DNA of 40,256 bases from Fastidiosipila sp. (GTDB lineage Bacteria > Bacillota > Clostridia > Saccharofermentanales > DTU023), in assembly GCA_012837885.1 (NCBI GenBank), contig DUQI01000049.1, forward strand, positions 1-40,256, in the 5' to 3' direction. The notes under the pieces were generated by a model. The model was given only the letters and a program-made list of their open reading frames with translations, was not told the DNA's origin and did not search any database. Position 1 is the first letter of the stretch. The number at the start of each line of letters is the position of its first letter. Positions 16,428 to 24,494 of the stretch are shown here, piece after piece. Position numbers and translations under genes: made by a program.

Positions 16428-18350
16428 TTAGTCACCTGTGTCAAGTGTCTCATCTACTAACTCAAGATGCAGGTCAGCGATGTCGATATTTCCGAGCGAC
16501 AAGACGGCCGTGCCGCCGTCAGTCGCCGCCGGAATCTGAAGCAAGACCCCTTCCTTGCCATGAAGCTCCATCGTTTCGACACGCGCTCCTCCGTACAGAT
16601 CGATCAGTGATTCAAGCTCTGAGCCTTCAAACCAGAGCAACTGCGGATCTCCCGATCGGTTTAGCGCGACCAACACCGCTTCGTCATCCAACGATCTCGC
16701 GAACACGGAGACGCCGGGATCATTTTCGGCTAAGAGCGTTTGCCTGTCACCGCGTGCAAAGATCGGCGCAAAATCATTTCGGATGCCGACCATGATCTGA
16801 TAATGATCGAGTAGGTCGTTTCCTTCGACCTTGTCCCAGTCGAACATATACCGGTTTTCCGAAAACTCCCCGCGATCCATATTACCGGCTGTCTTGCCGC
16901 TCAACCCGATCTCTTCGCCGTAGTAAATCACCGGAATGCCTTTCGCCGTCAACTGCAATGAGACGGCGACTTTAAACAATCCCTCATCTTGTCCGGCACG
17001 CGTCAACAGAAAGCCGTCTTCGTCATGACTGCTCAAAAACTGCGCCATCAGGCGGGTGTTGTCCATCTTGTTGTTTCTGTGATTCAACTGCCTCTCAGCA
17101 CGCTCCAGATCGCCTCGGATAAACGCCTGAGCGATGTCTTTGAAAGCGAAATCCAAAAGCGCATCCATGCCGCCGCCGAGGAGCGAACGGCCGTCGTTAT
17201 CGATCGAAGCACCGTACCACTCACCGAGCAACTTGAATCCCGGATCTATTAAGGTCGTCGTCTTTTTCAGTGCGCGCCAGAGCGTCGCATCGGCATGCTT
17301 TACCGTGTCGACGCGGAAAGCTGCAATCCGGTTGCCGGCAACAGTCATGCTCTTTTCGATCCAGGCCGACTGCCAGCCGACGAGCGCTTTCCTCACACCG
17401 GGATCCTCCGTGATGAAGTCGGGCAGTCCCATCAGTTCACCGGTCACCGTGTGAGGTGCCGGATCTTCGCGCAGCATACCTACAAAACGCTGTCTATCCT
17501 CATGACTCGGGAAATGATCGATGCCGTTACCGTCATCCGATGCCTTCATACCGTATCCGGCATGATTCAAGACGACATCGATCATCAGGCGGATGTCTTT
17601 CTCCGCCGCTTCGTCGATCAAGTCGTGAAACGTCTCGAGGTCGCCCCAATGCTCGTCGATTGTCTCGAAATCTTTCGCCCAATACCCGTGGTAACCGTAT
17701 TGAGACCCTTCCATACCGTGTCGGCGGTCATGCTCAATATTGTCGACGATAGGCGTGATCCACACCATGTTGATGCCGAGCGCATCGAGGTAATCGAGGT
17801 TGTCGATGATGCCTTGAAAATCACCACCCTGATACGTCTCCGGGTGGTCTCGATCGTAGCCGATGCCGTGCGGATCGTTGTTCGACGGATCGCCGTCGGC
17901 AAAACGGTCGGTCAAGAGAAAATAGATGACTGATTCATCCCAACGCGGCTCGTCGGCTGGCACCTCCCGCACCTCGACCTCAAACGGGATCTCGGTCGAT
18001 AATCCGTCATCGGTCTCGACGATCAGGTGAAGCGTCTTGTTACCGGGCTTTGTATCGAAGCGCACGGGAACGGTCTGCGAGAAGAGCTCGAGATCGACCG
18101 GAATCTTCGTTTCAATGCCGAGCTCGGAAGCATCGATCTGCAGCCGAGAGACCTGCTTCGTTTCCTGCCCGCGTAAGCTGACCCTGACCACGAAACTCTC
18201 CTCCGCCGAAACGATACGCGGCGTCACACTGACACTCGGAGCGAACGGCTCTTCTTCCGCCGTCACGGGAGCGATCGACAGGGTGATCAGAGAGAGCATG
18301 ATTACGATACGTAGGAGCCATACGTTCACTTGTTTCTGTCTCTTCTTCAT
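16428..18350 (-). CDS. Secreted GH13 alpha-amylase
   Basis: Extracellular starch-hydrolysing enzyme of 640 residues. The signal peptide has a KKRQK start, the hydrophobic LLRIVIMLSLITLSIAPV and likely cleavage after VTA. An Ig-like beta domain (about 35-140) precedes the catalytic barrel, which begins at VIYFLLTDRFADGDP. Catalytic motifs are DVVLNH, FRVDTVKHAD (nucleophile Asp), LLGEWYG (acid Glu) and FLSSHDEDG (third Asp). No sortase or lipid anchor is visible. AGGAGG-like GGAGG precedes the ATG. It starts 27 bp after the AraC-type regulator, so the two are probably co-transcribed. Confidence 0.93.
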   Translation of the reverse strand: MKKRQKQVNVWLLRIVIMLSLITLSIAPVTAEEEPFAPSVSVTPRIVSAEESFVVRVSLRGQETKQVSRLQIDASELGIETKIPVDLELFSQTVPVRFDTKPGNKTLHLIVETDDGLSTEIPFEVEVREVPADEPRWDESVIYFLLTDRFADGDPSNNDPHGIGYDRDHPETYQGGDFQGIIDNLDYLDALGINMVWITPIVDNIEHDRRHGMEGSQYGYHGYWAKDFETIDEHWGDLETFHDLIDEAAEKDIRLMIDVVLNHAGYGMKASDDGNGIDHFPSHEDRQRFVGMLREDPAPHTVTGELMGLPDFITEDPGVRKALVGWQSAWIEKSMTVAGNRIAAFRVDTVKHADATLWRALKKTTTLIDPGFKLLGEWYGASIDNDGRSLLGGGMDALLDFAFKDIAQAFIRGDLERAERQLNHRNNKMDNTRLMAQFLSSHDEDGFLLTRAGQDEGLFKVAVSLQLTAKGIPVIYYGEEIGLSGKTAGNMDRGEFSENRYMFDWDKVEGNDLLDHYQIMVGIRNDFAPIFARGDRQTLLAENDPGVSVFARSLDDEAVLVALNRSGDPQLLWFEGSELESLIDLYGGARVETMELHGKEGVLLQIPAATDGGTAVLSLGNIDIADLHLELVDETLDTGD

Positions 18351-18377
18351 GCCGGACCTCCGTGTTATTTAATGATG

Positions 18378-19646
18378 TTAGCGTTCCGACTTTCTCCGCC
18401 CTTTCGCCACGTCCGACGGCGTCATGCCGTATTTCTCTTTAAAAGCACGCGAAAAGTGGCTCTGCGAACTGAACCGGTAAAACGCGGCGATCTGCTTCAG
18501 ACTGTTATTGGAAAACTGGATCATGTGGATCGCTTCTTCCAGTCTCTTGTCGCGGATGTACGCGCTGAGCCTCGTGCCGGTTTCCTTATGGAATCTGGAC
18601 GACAGATAATTCGGATGCATATGGGCGATGCCGGCCAGTTCATTCAGCGACAGTTCGCTCGTCAGATTCGTATCGATATACTGCATGAGCTGACCGATGA
18701 CGTGACTGTACTTTTGTTTTTTCTCTTCGTTCACGAGATTGATGAACGAGCGGATCGCGCGTTCTTCGATCCCTTCCAGCTCCTCCTGCCCGGTCGCACT
18801 TTCGATCTGGCGAATGTAAGCATCCGATAACGTAAAACTCTGGTTATCCGGCACACCACCCTGGATCGCGGCTCTGGTAAAGATCGTCATACTCCCGATC
18901 AGGGAGTTTTTCAGTGAGCGAAGCGGATTGTCGGCCAGCTTCGCCCGATCGAGCCGGTTGATCCTGCGCAGAATCGATAAGGCGCCCGACGTATCACCGG
19001 CTTCAATGCGCTTACCGAGGGCATCTTCGAGGCGGATCGACGGATGGGCGAACTGACCGCTTCTTTCTTCCACCTGTATCCGGTAATAGTTCTCCGGCAA
19101 CGGCGTCATCAGTGCCGACATCGGCGCTTCACGTTTGACTTCAGCCGAGTTTCGGTTGATGCCGTACGGATACTCGCCCCGCTCCTGCCTCGCCGTGCAC
19201 CGTTCCGCTGCCAGACGCCCGATCGCGATCGCCGAACGATATGGAATATGCGGCAGCTGCTCACGGCTTTCGCCGGCCTGCTCGATATCTGCGATATCGT
19301 AAAGGCCTCTTCGAACCATCCGCTCGATCGTCTCTTCGTCGTCCGGGTAGAGATACGGCCCGATCAGGATCGTGTAACGTTCATCGAGCTCGATGCAGAT
19401 GTAACGTTCAGCATATGGCGATTTCAGATGCTGTGGCGTATGCGGATGACCTTTGGCGATCGGCAGCATAGCGAGCGGTCGCTTGGCGGCACGACCTGTC
19501 GACAAGACGGCAAAAGACTCCGGTTCGGAAAACACATCGATCCCATCCTCATACAGCGTGAGCGGCAGGCGAATAGCGAGCTGGAGCCGTCTCAGATCGG
19601 CGATCAACTCTTGCAAGGCATACGATTCGCGATTCTCTTCTTGCAC
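18378..19646 (-). CDS. AraC-family regulator of the alpha-glucan locus
   Basis: A DNA-binding regulator with a large N-terminal sensory part and a C-terminal AraC pair of helix-turn-helices (LSLNELAGIAHMHPNYLSSRF and LKQIAAFYRFSSQSHFSRAF). The frame is open to 19718, but a clear promoter occupies that first stretch and AGGAGG lies at 19661-19666. Translation must therefore begin after it: GTG at 19646 (14 nt away) or, with ideal 8-nt spacing, the rare codon ATT at 19652. I list the GTG. The gene reads into the amylase gene 27 bp downstream. It probably activates the amylase and sugar-import genes, inferred from position only. Confidence 0.85.
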   Translation of the reverse strand: MQEENRESYALQELIADLRRLQLAIRLPLTLYEDGIDVFSEPESFAVLSTGRAAKRPLAMLPIAKGHPHTPQHLKSPYAERYICIELDERYTILIGPYLYPDDEETIERMVRRGLYDIADIEQAGESREQLPHIPYRSAIAIGRLAAERCTARQERGEYPYGINRNSAEVKREAPMSALMTPLPENYYRIQVEERSGQFAHPSIRLEDALGKRIEAGDTSGALSILRRINRLDRAKLADNPLRSLKNSLIGSMTIFTRAAIQGGVPDNQSFTLSDAYIRQIESATGQEELEGIEERAIRSFINLVNEEKKQKYSHVIGQLMQYIDTNLTSELSLNELAGIAHMHPNYLSSRFHKETGTRLSAYIRDKRLEEAIHMIQFSNNSLKQIAAFYRFSSQSHFSRAFKEKYGMTPSDVAKGRRKSER

Positions 19647-19682
19647 GATAATCCGACATGCCTCCTTCGAAGTCTTGACTTT

Positions 19683-19711
19683 TTTATAACTGGTCTTGAT
19701 GTTCGCGTCAA
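19683..19711 (-). promoter_or_regulatory. Promoter of the AraC-type regulator
   Basis: Minus strand: -35 TTGACG (plus 19706-19711), 17-bp spacer, and -10 TATAAA (19683-19688). Start of transcription is expected near 19676, just before AGGAGG at 19666-19661. This excludes start codons at or above 19688. Confidence 0.8.
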
Positions 19712-19777
19712 ACCGCAAAGCGAGTAGACATCGATCGCTTTGCTGGAATTACATCGCGCGAGACTTTTCTCTTGTTT

Positions 19778-19805
19778 TTGTAAACGCTCACAGAACAGGT
19801 ATAAT
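19778..19805 (+). promoter_or_regulatory. Promoter of the YwaF-like/PAP2 unit
   Basis: -35 TTGTAA (19778-19783), 16-bp spacer, and perfect -10 TATAAT (19800-19805), about 60 bp before the GTG start at 19864. A cre-like site covers the -35 end and spacer. Confidence 0.7.
19779..19792. promoter_or_regulatory. Candidate CcpA catabolite-responsive element (cre)
   Basis: TGTAAACGCTCACA matches the degenerate cre consensus TGWAANCGNTNWCA at every position. It overlaps the -35/spacer of the plus-strand promoter and lies 68 bp upstream of the -35 of the AraC-type regulator. It could therefore repress either side when glucose is available. Confidence 0.65.
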
Positions 19806-19863
19806 AGCAGTTGTTTTTCGCACAAAAGGCCGACCGGATCGTGTCGTAAAAAAGGAGCGTACT

Positions 19864-20655
19864 GTGAGTTTTTTAGCAGGCTTTTTCAGTGGTGTTGAGC
19901 GTGACAATCCTGTCATTATTCCTCAGCCACTGCGGTTAGGATTGATCGCGCTGTGGATCGCGGTCATGGTTCTCTTCTATGTGTACCGCCACCGGCTCGC
20001 AAAGATGAAAAACCCATACCGACTGGTCAAGGCGATGGGTATCATATTGTTGATCGACCAGATCATTCTTTACGGTTGGCAGTTTTTCTCCGGATACTTC
20101 AATCTCGAGATGAGCCTTCCTTTGTATCACTGCCGGATTGCCATTCCCCTCCTGATCCTGGACATTGTCTTCGGCATCAAAGTGCTTCGCCCGATCTGGG
20201 TATACTGGGCGGCACTCGGCTCCATCTTCTCGATGGCCTTCATGGATCTCTACCGCTTCGACTTCCCGCATTACACCAATTTCCAGTTCTTCATCGCCCA
20301 CATCCTGCTCGGCTGGGTGATCAGTTACGTGATCTTTGTGCTCGATTACCGCTTCGACAAAAAAGGACTGAAGGTGGCCTTAAGGGTCACTCTCATCTAC
20401 AACATTACCTTGATCCTGATCAATGCGGCATTCAACGGAACGTTCATCGCGAGTGCCGATCTCGCCTACAACTATGGCTACGTCGTGTTTGCGCCGGAGC
20501 CGTTGACGGCATTGTCGCTCTCCGTGCCAACGTATCTTTACTATCTGATCATATTGGTCGGGTATGAAGCGTTGATCCTGTTGCTCTTTGGACTCGGCAG
20601 ACTGCTGAACAAGGCCGGCGACAGACATCACACGCCACTCCGTGCGTCGGCTTAG
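19864..20655 (+). CDS. TIGR02206/YwaF-type integral membrane protein
   Basis: A 263-residue membrane protein with about seven transmembrane segments, recognised as the TIGR02206 (B. subtilis YwaF) family by WQFFSGYFNLEMSLPLYHCRIAIPLL near the first third and the ALGSIFSMAF and YDYGYVVFAPEPL-like blocks. The function is unknown. GTG 19864 is 6 nt after AAGGAG (19852-19857); the longer frame from 19696 would start upstream of the promoter, so it is rejected. Only 41 bp separate it from the PAP2-like gene, suggesting one transcript. Confidence 0.82.
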   Translation: MSFLAGFFSGVERDNPVIIPQPLRLGLIALWIAVMVLFYVYRHRLAKMKNPYRLVKAMGIILLIDQIILYGWQFFSGYFNLEMSLPLYHCRIAIPLLILDIVFGIKVLRPIWVYWAALGSIFSMAFMDLYRFDFPHYTNFQFFIAHILLGWVISYVIFVLDYRFDKKGLKVALRVTLIYNITLILINAAFNGTFIASADLAYNYGYVVFAPEPLTALSLSVPTYLYYLIILVGYEALILLLFGLGRLLNKAGDRHHTPLRASA

Positions 20656-20696
20656 GTCACCGAAGATAGCGCCGAATCCTGACCTGACTGAAGACT

Positions 20697-21431
20697 ATGA
20701 CAACAAGAAAGTTCGTTGACATGCCTGAAAACATGATGATTGAAAAACCGGACACGCCGACTCTCGGCGACAAAGGATCTTATATCCGCTACATGAAATA
20801 CTACTGGCGGGATATCGTCTTTATCGCTATCTTTTTTGTTTCGATGTGGATGATGCAGTTGTTTAATCGCCCGATCGGTACGGTGCGAAACATCTCCATC
20901 CCGTTTGATGACATGATCCCGCTTTTGCCGTGGACCATTCTCGTATATATGTCGTGGGCGCCTCTCATCATCTTGCTCGGAGTTGTCTTTTTCTTTCGCG
21001 ATCGCGCCCTGATGCGCCGCTACCTTCTGGCCATGAGCGTCGGTCAGCTGCTGGCCAATCTGACGTTTCCCTTTTTTCAGACGATCGTTCCACGTCCCTA
21101 CGACCTCATACATAATTCGACCGACATATTTTCGAAGATGCTGACCGTCGTCTATCAAGTGGACAACCATTACTGCGGCTTTCCGTCGATTCACGTGATC
21201 AACTGCACGGTGACGATGGTCATGATCTGGTCGTTTCGCCAGGCGTCGTGGTGGATGAAAACACTCGTCACGCTCTATTTCGGCTTTATCGCCATCACCA
21301 CGGTGACGACCAAACAACACGTGTTTCTCGATATCCCCGGAGGGATCTTTTACGGGCTGGTCGCGATTCCGCTTTCTATTCCGCTCGTCAGATTCTACAA
21401 CCGCAAGATAGTTGGCGACGCCTACCGCTGA
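20697..21431 (+). CDS. PAP2-superfamily membrane phosphatase-like protein
   Basis: A membrane protein of 244 residues with six likely transmembrane segments and the PAP2 acid-phosphatase motifs: TIVPRPYD (motif 1; the usual leading Lys is not obvious), GFPSIHV (motif 2, PSxH) and TTKQHVFLDIPGG (motif 3, H-x3-D with catalytic His). Family members dephosphorylate lipid phosphates or act in inositol phospholipid or ceramide chemistry, and this one resembles the inositolphosphotransferase-like branch. The start has only a weak ribosome site. It follows the YwaF-like gene and precedes a 376-bp non-coding region. Confidence 0.8.
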   Translation: MTTRKFVDMPENMMIEKPDTPTLGDKGSYIRYMKYYWRDIVFIAIFFVSMWMMQLFNRPIGTVRNISIPFDDMIPLLPWTILVYMSWAPLIILLGVVFFFRDRALMRRYLLAMSVGQLLANLTFPFFQTIVPRPYDLIHNSTDIFSKMLTVVYQVDNHYCGFPSIHVINCTVTMVMIWSFRQASWWMKTLVTLYFGFIAITTVTTKQHVFLDIPGGIFYGLVAIPLSIPLVRFYNRKIVGDAYR

Positions 21432-21542
21432 TCGAGCACCTAGAACCGGCTGTCTGACGTCGTCTTATTTGCGCCGGAGACGTATTTTGCCGCACGTTTT
21501 CCCCTGTCCGATTGCACAATATTTCCTATCCCTTTAAGATCT

Positions 21543-21575
21543 AAAAAAAGCGCCGATATATGTGATCGTCGCTTT
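21543..21575. terminator. Possible terminator hairpin in the 21432-21807 intergenic region
   Basis: AAAGCG-c-CGAT and ATCG-t-CGCTTT (21547-21575) form a 10-bp stem with one internal mismatch and a 7-nt loop. Seven A precede it and TTTAT follows. In the plus direction the U-tract is weak; in the minus direction it is T7. It probably ends the PAP2 transcript, or isolates the sugar-import operon. Confidence 0.45.
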
Positions 21576-21666
21576 ATACAATTGATGCATAGCATCGATC
21601 CTTATTCCGGCACATTTCCCAACACCTCAATGGTGAATATCGCTATTTGCTTAGATTTATGCAAGT

Positions 21667-21711
21667 GTTGTTAAGCATGTGACAACCTGTGCAATCAGCA
21701 GAGGCTATAAT
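21667..21711 (+). promoter_or_regulatory. Promoter region of the sugar-import operon
   Basis: A perfect -10 TATAAT (21706-21711) lacks a recognisable -35 at 17 bp, which suggests an activator-dependent promoter. Directly upstream, GTTGT (21667-21671) and ACAAC (21682-21686) form a 5-bp inverted repeat over 10 nt that could be a regulator site. The leader to the start codon is about 90 nt. Confidence 0.55.
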
Positions 21712-21807
21712 GAATGTAATCCACGATCCGGAGCAGCGAAGCTTTCTATCTTCGTCATTGTCACGGATCCATTGACAACTTTTGACCAAATGGAGGACAA
21801 GTCAAAC

Positions 21808-23139
21808 ATGAGGAAATTTGCATTTACCGCATTAACCCTGCTGCTTCTTGTAGCATTTGCCATCGGTGTTCCGTCTGTCGTCAGAGCAGACGAGAAAATC
21901 GTGATCAACTTCGCGGCGCAAGGTGACAGCACACCGGCGACACAGGCCGTGCTCGATGCGTTCAACGAATCGCAGGACGAGTACGAAGCCGTCTGGATCG
22001 ACATGACGAACGACTCGGGCGCCATGCGCACCCAGCTGATCAACTCGCTTGCCGCCGGCAGTGACGAGTATGACGTCGTCTCGATGGACGTCGTCTGGGC
22101 CGGTGAATTCGCCGCCGCAGGCTACATCGAAGCGCTCGACGGCTACATGAGAGACAATAAGCTCTCAGTCAGAAACTACAACCAGGGCTCGATCAGCGCC
22201 GGCAAATATGACGGCAAACAGTTCGCGCTGCCATTCTTCCCCGACCTCGGTATTCTGTATGTGAGAAAAGACATCGTCTCTGAAGAAGAGCTCGAAATGC
22301 TGGAGTCCGGTGAGTACACCTGGGAAGACCTGAAAGACCTCGCCGCCAAGTACAAAGGCGAAGAAGAGACGGTCGACGGCTTCGTCTACCAGTCGAAACA
22401 GTACGAAGGACTCGTCTGTAACTTCAACGAATTCTCCGACAACTGGAGAGACATTCAGGCCGGCCTCGAAGGCATGATGATGATGCAGGAAGAAGCCGCA
22501 CCGGAAAACATCCTGATCTATACGGAAGGCGAAACCGCCAACAGCTTTATCAAAGGTGACTCCGTATTCGCGAGAAACTGGCCTTACCAGTGGGGCGCCA
22601 TCGCCTCCGAAGGTGAGATCGACCAGGATCAGGTCGCAATCGCTCCGCTCCCGATGGGCGGCACGGTCGGCGGCTGGCTGCTCGGCATGAACAAGAACAG
22701 TTCGAATCCGGAAGGCGCCTTCGCCCTGATCAACTTCATCACCGGCCCCGAAGGCCAGAAAATCATGAGCATGGAAGGCGGCTACCTGCCGGGCTTCAAC
22801 GAAGTGCTCGAAGACGAAGAAGTCATTGAAAACAACCTCCTGCTCTCGATGCCGGGCTTTGTAAAAGCGCTCGAGTCGACGATCTCACGTCCGGTCGCTG
22901 AAGACTACGCGGCCGTGTCCGATGAGCTGCAGCAGGCCATCCACAAGTACCTCGCCGGCGACATGGAGATCGAAGACGCGGTAGAGGCGATCGAAGAAGC
23001 GCTCGCCAAAGCCGAACCGTTCGAGTATCCGGAAGATGAAGAAGTCGAAGAGACCGATGAGGATGTCGAAGACGTCGAAGACGAAGATGTCGAAGACGTA
23101 GAAGATGAGGACGAGACCGAGGAAACGACCGAGGACTAA
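21808..23139 (+). CDS. ABC transporter sugar-binding protein (maltose/maltodextrin type)
   Basis: The extracytoplasmic binding component of the importer, 443 residues. The N-terminus is a signal peptide ending VVRA|DEK, without a lipobox cysteine, which is unusual for a Gram-positive binding protein. The mature part follows the MalE/trehalose-maltose-binding pattern: DSGAMRTQLINSLAAGSDEYDVVSMD, then ALPFFPDLGILYVRKDIV, FARNWPYQWG and GGWLLGMNKNSSNPEGA. The last 35 residues or so are almost all Glu/Asp/Val/Thr, including a tandem VEDVEDED. ATG 21808 follows GGAGG (21792-21796). It is the first gene of the import operon and is followed by a terminator. Confidence 0.92.
   Translation: MRKFAFTALTLLLLVAFAIGVPSVVRADEKIVINFAAQGDSTPATQAVLDAFNESQDEYEAVWIDMTNDSGAMRTQLINSLAAGSDEYDVVSMDVVWAGEFAAAGYIEALDGYMRDNKLSVRNYNQGSISAGKYDGKQFALPFFPDLGILYVRKDIVSEEELEMLESGEYTWEDLKDLAAKYKGEEETVDGFVYQSKQYEGLVCNFNEFSDNWRDIQAGLEGMMMMQEEAAPENILIYTEGETANSFIKGDSVFARNWPYQWGAIASEGEIDQDQVAIAPLPMGGTVGGWLLGMNKNSSNPEGAFALINFITGPEGQKIMSMEGGYLPGFNEVLEDEEVIENNLLLSMPGFVKALESTISRPVAEDYAAVSDELQQAIHKYLAGDMEIEDAVEAIEEALAKAEPFEYPEDEEVEETDEDVEDVEDEDVEDVEDEDETEETTED
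23062..23109 (+). repeat. 24-bp tandem repeat coding the acidic tail
   Basis: Two adjacent 24-bp units (23062-23085, 23086-23109) differ at three or four third-codon positions and encode DVEDVEDE twice. The duplication extends the acidic C-terminus of the binding protein. Confidence 0.7.
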
Positions 23140-23153
23140 TCCTACGTATGTTT

Positions 23154-23186
23154 AAAAAAAGCAGCCGCATCTGCGGCTGCTTTTTT
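23154..23186 (+). terminator. Terminator between the binding protein and permease genes
   Basis: GCAGCCGC (23161-23168) and GCGGCTGC (23173-23180) form a perfect stem with a 4-nt loop, extended by A7 and T6 on either side. It lies only 15 bp after the binding-protein stop. Read-through would feed the permease genes, giving more binding protein than membrane components. Confidence 0.92.
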
Positions 23187-23265
23187 CTACCTTTTGGAAA
23201 TTCTGGTTACCAGAATGTGCCTCACACGAAGTTGAGAGCCATGGACGGCTGTCGGGGGAGACCAC

Positions 23266-24480
23266 ATGAAGCACAAGCTGAAGATATCGAGTTTTTTATT
23301 TCTCGCGCCGTTATTGATCATGTTGGCGATCTTTTCTTTGTACCCGATCGTCACCTCATTCGTCTATTCCTTCTTCGATTACCGAACGAACAACCAGCAG
23401 TACAACGAACTGCGTCTTTCGCCGGCACTGAACGGCGATCTGCTCGCAGATAACGCGTCTTACGTCGGCTTCTTCCTCTGGGAAGACTACGATTATGTCG
23501 ACGATGAAGGCCGTGCGGTATTCGACGAAGTAACAGAAACAGCCGATCGGATCGCTGAAAAGTACGTCGGCGTGAGGGAGATCTCCGGCGAAGATGAAGA
23601 AGAAATCCGTGCCTTCATCACCGATACGAGAGCCCAATTAATGGAGGTCTACGAGCGGAACAGCGATCAGGATCTGTTGCGCAAAGACGACCTGAACGCC
23701 CTTTACAACGGCATGAACCGAAGCTTTGTCGAATCGAACTTCGTCGGCTTCGATCACTATAAGAGACTTTTAAAAGACACCCGATTCCATAACGACTTAA
23801 AACATACAGTCGTCTTCACCGTCGTCTCCGTCTCGATTGAACTGATACTCGGCATGGGACTTGCCCTGATCATGAATAAGGCGATGCGCGGCATCGGGCT
23901 GGTGCGGACAGCCGCCTTGATCCCATGGGCGATTCCGACCGCCGTCTCGGCCTTGATGTGGCAGTACCTCTATGACGGGCGGTCCGGCATCGTCGCGCAA
24001 TTCTTCGCCTCGATCGGACTCATATCATCGGCTCAGGTGATGCTCTCGAGCCCCGGCGGCGCGATGGTCGCGGCGATCATCGCCGATGTCTGGAAGACGA
24101 CGCCTTATATGGCGCTCCTCTTGCTCGCCGGCTTGCAGATCATCGACCGCGGACTCTATGAGAGCGCATCGGTCGACGGCTCCGGTCCGATCCATCAGTT
24201 CTTCCATATAACGTTGCCCCTGATGAAACCGTCGATACTCGTCGCCTTACTCTTCCGCACCCTCGACGCCTTCCGCGTCTACGACCTGATCGCCGTATTG
24301 ACGGGCGGCGGCCCCGGCGGCACGACCGAGACGCTGTCGATCTACTCCTACAAGGTCATGATCGAGCAGAGCAACTATGGCTACGGATCGGCCATCGTCG
24401 TCGGTATGTTCATCTGTGTCGCGATCATCGCCACGATCTTCATCAAATTCCTCGGCGCCGACCTGATGGCCGATGAGTAG
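23266..24480 (+). CDS. ABC transporter permease, MalF type, with extracytoplasmic insertion
   Basis: First membrane subunit of the sugar importer, 404 residues. TM1 (about 8-36) has the usual LAPLLIMLAIFSLYPIVTSF, and the conserved FVGFDHYKRLLKD then appears only at about 160. Between them (about 40-158) sits an acidic, partly helical insertion that typical Firmicute MalF homologues lack. The remaining five helices and the EAA loop (YESASVDGSGPIHQFFHITLPLMKP) that contacts the ATPase are normal. ATG 23266 follows GGGGGAG. malG starts 14 bp downstream. Confidence 0.92.
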   Translation: MKHKLKISSFLFLAPLLIMLAIFSLYPIVTSFVYSFFDYRTNNQQYNELRLSPALNGDLLADNASYVGFFLWEDYDYVDDEGRAVFDEVTETADRIAEKYVGVREISGEDEEEIRAFITDTRAQLMEVYERNSDQDLLRKDDLNALYNGMNRSFVESNFVGFDHYKRLLKDTRFHNDLKHTVVFTVVSVSIELILGMGLALIMNKAMRGIGLVRTAALIPWAIPTAVSALMWQYLYDGRSGIVAQFFASIGLISSAQVMLSSPGGAMVAAIIADVWKTTPYMALLLLAGLQIIDRGLYESASVDGSGPIHQFFHITLPLMKPSILVALLFRTLDAFRVYDLIAVLTGGGPGGTTETLSIYSYKVMIEQSNYGYGSAIVVGMFICVAIIATIFIKFLGADLMADE

Positions 24481-24494
24481 GGAGGTAAGCATTC

